From contig JAEORY010000145.1 in assembly GCA_016840645.1 (NCBI GenBank), positions 1 through 8,700 of the forward strand: a DNA stretch of 8,700 nucleotides, in the 5' to 3' direction. Made by a program: the position numbers and the translations under genes. The stretch comes from Candidatus Borrarchaeota archaeon. GTDB lineage: Archaea > Asgardarchaeota > Sifarchaeia > Borrarchaeales > Borrarchaeaceae. Below, one piece after another: positions 6,764-8,700 of the stretch. The notes beneath the pieces were generated by a model. It was not told the DNA's origin. It saw only the letters and a program-made list of their open reading frames with translations, and searched no databases. Position 1 is the stretch's first letter, and each line of letters opens with the position of its first letter.

Positions 6764-7067
6764 TCAGACACCCCTAATTTTCTTTTTTTAGAAGCGTAAA
6801 TGATCACAAAGGTTGATAACATAATATAGATATTATATTTTTTACATATTTTGTAATGACATTCTCACTATTTATCATATACATCTGTTTCCTCGATTTT
6901 AAAAGCATAACAAAATGGATTATGGTAAAAAGACTATCACTTATATCGATGGAAATTACTCTAAATTCTCCACACTTACGTGCAATGACTGGGATTAATT
7001 GTCATCCAAAAATTAGTAGTTCAGATTCTTCCTATGTTGATGAATTATCAATTAAAACAAACAGTTT
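6764..7067. promoter_or_regulatory. Divergent intergenic region with candidate TATA element for the coiled-coil gene
   Basis: Transcription switches from minus to plus here. On the minus strand AAATATAATA (within 6831-6843) is a good TATA candidate. Initiation about 25 bases on, near 6810-6815, would leave a leader of roughly 50 bases carrying the AGGGGTG ribosome site. A palindrome (ATAATAT-AG-ATATTAT) lies at 6821-6836, overlapping and just downstream of that element. An open frame on the plus strand (6856-7092, 78 codons) overlaps this region but has no ribosome site and no recognisable family, so it is not called. Confidence 0.4.
6821..6836. repeat. Inverted repeat beside the coiled-coil gene TATA element
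   Basis: Seven-base arms ATAATAT and ATATTAT surround an AG centre. Its place between the candidate TATA box and the likely transcription start is where archaeal repressors often bind. The pure AT composition lowers its weight. Confidence 0.3.
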
Positions 7068-7133
7068 TTGCTCAATAGGTTTTTATTCTTAATTCCATCA
7101 TATTTGAATGAAATAATAGGAGATGCAGAGAAA

Positions 7134-7430
7134 TTGTCAAATGGAACAAATTCAAACGACATTTCAAATCAAATCCCACTCCCCTGTATCGAAAAACCTG
7201 CGATCCGAATCGACACGGGAATAAAATTATACGAACTAGATAATTACGTTGCCAGAATTGCTGCCATACTTGATCCAGTTGAGCACGGTCTTCTTGGTTT
7301 ATCTCCCGAAGATTCCAAATACGACCCCATTGATCTCCCTCCAATTGATCTTGAAATCCTTCTTAAAGAGTATCTTAAGGTGGACGACATCACGCCCATC
7401 TTGAGTTTCACTCCCGACGACACTCCCTAA
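7134..7430 (+). CDS. Hypothetical small acidic protein, first of two in-frame ORFs
   Basis: The open frame runs from 7068 (TTG, no ribosome site). A later TTG at 7134 is preferred because GGAG lies at 7119-7122, giving a 98-residue product that starts MSNGTNSNDIS; the start remains uncertain. The protein is acidic with a Pro/Asp-rich second half (YDPIDLPPIDLEILLKEYLK, then SFTPDDTP at the end). The helix-like core LYELDNYVARIAAILDPVEHG precedes it. Codon use in the second half, with many C-ending codons, looks like real coding sequence. No family was recognised. After its TAA the same frame stays open for 42 bases into the next ORF, so the two could be one gene split by a stop. Confidence 0.45.
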   Translation: MSNGTNSNDISNQIPLPCIEKPAIRIDTGIKLYELDNYVARIAAILDPVEHGLLGLSPEDSKYDPIDLPPIDLEILLKEYLKVDDITPILSFTPDDTP

Positions 7431-7472
7431 GATAACGTATCGCTAATCTATCAAGTTAACAAAAAACTCACA

Positions 7473-7706
7473 ATGAGAGAATTAGAAGAGTTTTTGAGCT
7501 CATTCATGAACAAATTACGTACTGTGATCGCTCTTGACCTCAAAAAAGATGTCAGTCAATCGATCAGTCGCATTTCCATCTACGGATCACGGAAACGTGC
7601 CGAACAGGACGTGTTAGGGATTATAAATGATATTATCGACTTTACCAATAAGTATCCACTTGATGCTCCACTCCCCGCGATGATTGAAGCATATAGAGAA
7701 AAATAA
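7473..7706 (+). CDS. Hypothetical small helical protein, second of two in-frame ORFs
   Basis: This 77-residue ORF from ATG 7473 to TAA 7706 is predicted mostly helical: MRELEEFLSSFMNKLRTVIA, then ISIYGSRKRAEQDVLGIIND, then a Pro-containing end (DAPLPAMIEAYREK). Third codon positions are often C or G, unlike the surrounding AT-rich gaps, which supports coding. No ribosome site precedes the ATG, so it is either leaderless, coupled to the ORF before it, or the 3' part of one longer gene: the frame is open from 7431 without interruption. The product has no Cys, no signal peptide and no membrane segment. I do not recognise the family. The divergent partner is the coiled-coil gene. Confidence 0.5.
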   Translation: MRELEEFLSSFMNKLRTVIALDLKKDVSQSISRISIYGSRKRAEQDVLGIINDIIDFTNKYPLDAPLPAMIEAYREK

Positions 7707-7835
7707 GGCTGGGATAAAGATTATATCCTAACCGATTCCATTGTCATGAAACTTGAAGATCTAATAAAACATTTTAGAGTTTAAAATGACTTCTTCATCG
7801 CAGAATGAAGAGATAGAAAATATGAAGAAACATTC

Positions 7836-7857
7836 GATCTATAAAGATCTATAAAGA
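7836..7857. repeat. 10-base tandem repeat GATCTATAAA, two full copies
   Basis: Copies at 7836-7845 and 7846-7855 are identical, and a degenerate third (GATTCATAAC) follows. One unit is about one helical turn, so the copies face the same side of the DNA. It lies about 85-100 bases before the transporter start and just upstream of its candidate promoter. Confidence 0.6.
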
Positions 7858-7869
7858 TTCATAACGGAA

Positions 7870-7897
7870 TTAATATAAAATCTTTCAGATATAAAGC
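7870..7897 (+). promoter_or_regulatory. Candidate TATA elements for the transporter-pantoate kinase operon
   Basis: TTAATATAAAATC (7870-7882) would place transcription start near 7903 and leave a leader of about 35 bases. A second option, GATATAAAGC (7888-7897), would give a leader of about 20 bases. Both are well placed for the TTG start at 7939, and the tandem repeat just upstream could bind a regulator. The rest of the gap 7707-7938 shows no gene. Confidence 0.4.
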
Positions 7898-7938
7898 ACG
7901 ATAGCATACCACACAACAAAGTTTACGGGGATAGGTTT

Positions 7939-8529
7939 TTGAAAAAAGAAACTTTGACCACTAACGTTTATTTTGGTGCGTTGAAAACCTCAATGACTGC
8001 TATTAATGCTGCTCTATATGTTGTCTTTGGCGGTTTCACAAATCTTGGCATTGTCGTCTATGGAGTAAGATTTTGGCCTGCAGTAATCGTTCCAGCCGTC
8101 TTTGCAGTGCTATTCGGACCTATGGTTGGGGGTGTTGGCGCGGCAATAGGAATTTTTCTTGCTGATGTAATTTACGGGCATGGGAATGCTTTATTAAGTT
8201 TGATTGTTGGCGTACCAGCTAACTTTATGGCTTTTTATATAATGGGCTATGTGCAAAGAAAATTTTCATGGAAAAAGTATTGCATCCTTGCTTTCGCTGG
8301 TTTGGCAGCAGGAAGCGTTTACATCGGAATTAGTTTATGGGCATTCACACAATTCTTCATCTCATACCTTGGCTCAAACTGGGGAATTGTTTTGGGACTT
8401 AGTGCTGCATTATGGACATTTGTCAGTGAGATACCCTTCCTGATTATAGTCGTTCCAATCGTAGTAAAAGCGTGCCATCAGGCATTTCCTGAACTTTTGT
8501 CAGGTAATTCCGATATTGAGGCCGGTTAG
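7939..8529 (+). CDS. ECF transporter S-component-like membrane protein
   Basis: This 196-residue protein has about six membrane segments (roughly 17-37, 46-60, 63-79, 84-104, 113-140, 148-177) and no signal peptide. The size and Gly/Ala-rich layout match S-components: small proteins that bind one vitamin-like substrate and work with the shared energy-coupling module EcfT/EcfA. Segment 1 holds AINAA (21-25), fitting the AxxxA motif by which S-components dock on EcfT (established knowledge). Segments 2-3 have the common pattern RFWPAVIVP...FGPMVGGVGAAIG...LAD. No EcfA or EcfT gene is in the window, so these would be encoded elsewhere. The start is TTG with GGGGAT 6 bases upstream; TTG 7954 or ATG 7993 are less likely alternatives. 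Four bases after its TAG the pantoate kinase gene begins, which points to a substrate tied to coenzyme A synthesis (inference). The substrate is unproven. Confidence 0.85.
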   Translation: MKKETLTTNVYFGALKTSMTAINAALYVVFGGFTNLGIVVYGVRFWPAVIVPAVFAVLFGPMVGGVGAAIGIFLADVIYGHGNALLSLIVGVPANFMAFYIMGYVQRKFSWKKYCILAFAGLAAGSVYIGISLWAFTQFFISYLGSNWGIVLGLSAALWTFVSEIPFLIIVVPIVVKACHQAFPELLSGNSDIEAG

Positions 8530-8533
8530 ATAG

Positions 8534-8700
8534 ATGAAAGCGAAGGCGTTTTCACCTGCAGGCATCAGTAGTTTTTTCCAAGCATGTCTATGGGACTCGA
8601 AAGGAGAACTTCTTAAAGATCCTGAACTAATTGGTTCAAGGGGTGGAGGAATTGTCATTGAGAAGGGAGTTATTACAGAACTAGAGGTAATTCCTTCACA
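8534..8700 (+). CDS. Pantoate kinase (GHMP superfamily), N-terminal part
   Basis: Only the first 55 codons are inside the window. The start AKAFSPAGISSFF matches the opening strand and helix of archaeal pantoate kinases (usually PxHITGFF), and GSRGGG followed by a short hydrophobic strand matches their GSRGAG motif. The enzyme phosphorylates pantoate to 4-phosphopantoate with ATP, the first archaeal-specific step of coenzyme A synthesis. Archaea then use phosphopantothenate synthetase instead of the bacterial order (established knowledge). An ATG at 8534 is the start, with GAGG about 12 bases upstream inside the end of the transporter gene. The 4-base gap makes co-transcription with the transporter very likely. 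Other GHMP kinases are possible but fit the motifs less well. Confidence 0.75.
   Translation, partial: MKAKAFSPAGISSFFQACLWDSKGELLKDPELIGSRGGGIVIEKGVITELEVIPS

Noticed and set aside
6856..7092. 78-codon plus-strand ORF in the divergent region
   Set aside because: It covers promoter-like AT-rich sequence, lacks a ribosome site and shows no coding-like third positions; joining it by a frameshift to the next ORF had no support.
7072..7344. 90-codon minus-strand ORF
   Set aside because: It is antisense to the plus-strand ORF, with no ribosome site or family pattern and unlikely composition.
1..8700. CRISPR array, tRNA or rRNA genes
   Set aside because: No regularly spaced repeats and no cloverleaf or ribosomal RNA-like stretches were seen on either strand.

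Overview
The window looks like a piece of an AT-rich archaeal chromosome. Three points support this: the start of an archaeal-type pantoate kinase at the right edge, a TIGR00288-type NYN-domain protein of archaeal character, and a long coiled-coil protein ending in a winged helix of a kind common in archaea. Non-ATG starts are frequent (GTG on four confident genes, TTG on one). Several genes have Shine-Dalgarno-like sequences, and candidate promoters are TATA-like rather than -35/-10. An Asgard or other deep archaeal lineage is possible, but the sequence alone does not prove it.

Left arm, all on the minus strand (1-6763). Reading in the direction of transcription from 6763 leftwards: a 654-residue coiled-coil protein with a C-terminal winged helix; a short odd region (4245-4798) with a small ORF and a strong hairpin, possibly the relic of an IS200/IS605-type element; a ROK-family sugar kinase; an NAD(P)H-hydrate epimerase gene abutting it that is cut by an in-frame TAA and has lost part of its GNNGGDG motif; a mostly empty 333-base gap; a NYN/PIN-like protein whose later catalytic acidic residues are replaced; then a probable two-gene unit of a membrane-bound family 2 glycosyltransferase and a secreted beta-sandwich protein running off the left edge.

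Right arm, all on the plus strand (from about 7134). Two short ORFs of unknown function share one reading frame and are separated by a single TAA. After a promoter-like AT-rich gap with a 10-base tandem repeat come an ECF transporter S-component (substrate-binding membrane protein) and, 4 bases later, pantoate kinase (partial). The tight pairing suggests the transporter brings in a coenzyme A precursor or a related small molecule.

The strand switch at 6764-7067 is a divergent promoter region. The main themes are coenzyme A supply, metabolite repair and sugar phosphorylation (partly decayed), surface glycan synthesis, and several genes showing loss of catalytic residues or in-frame stops.
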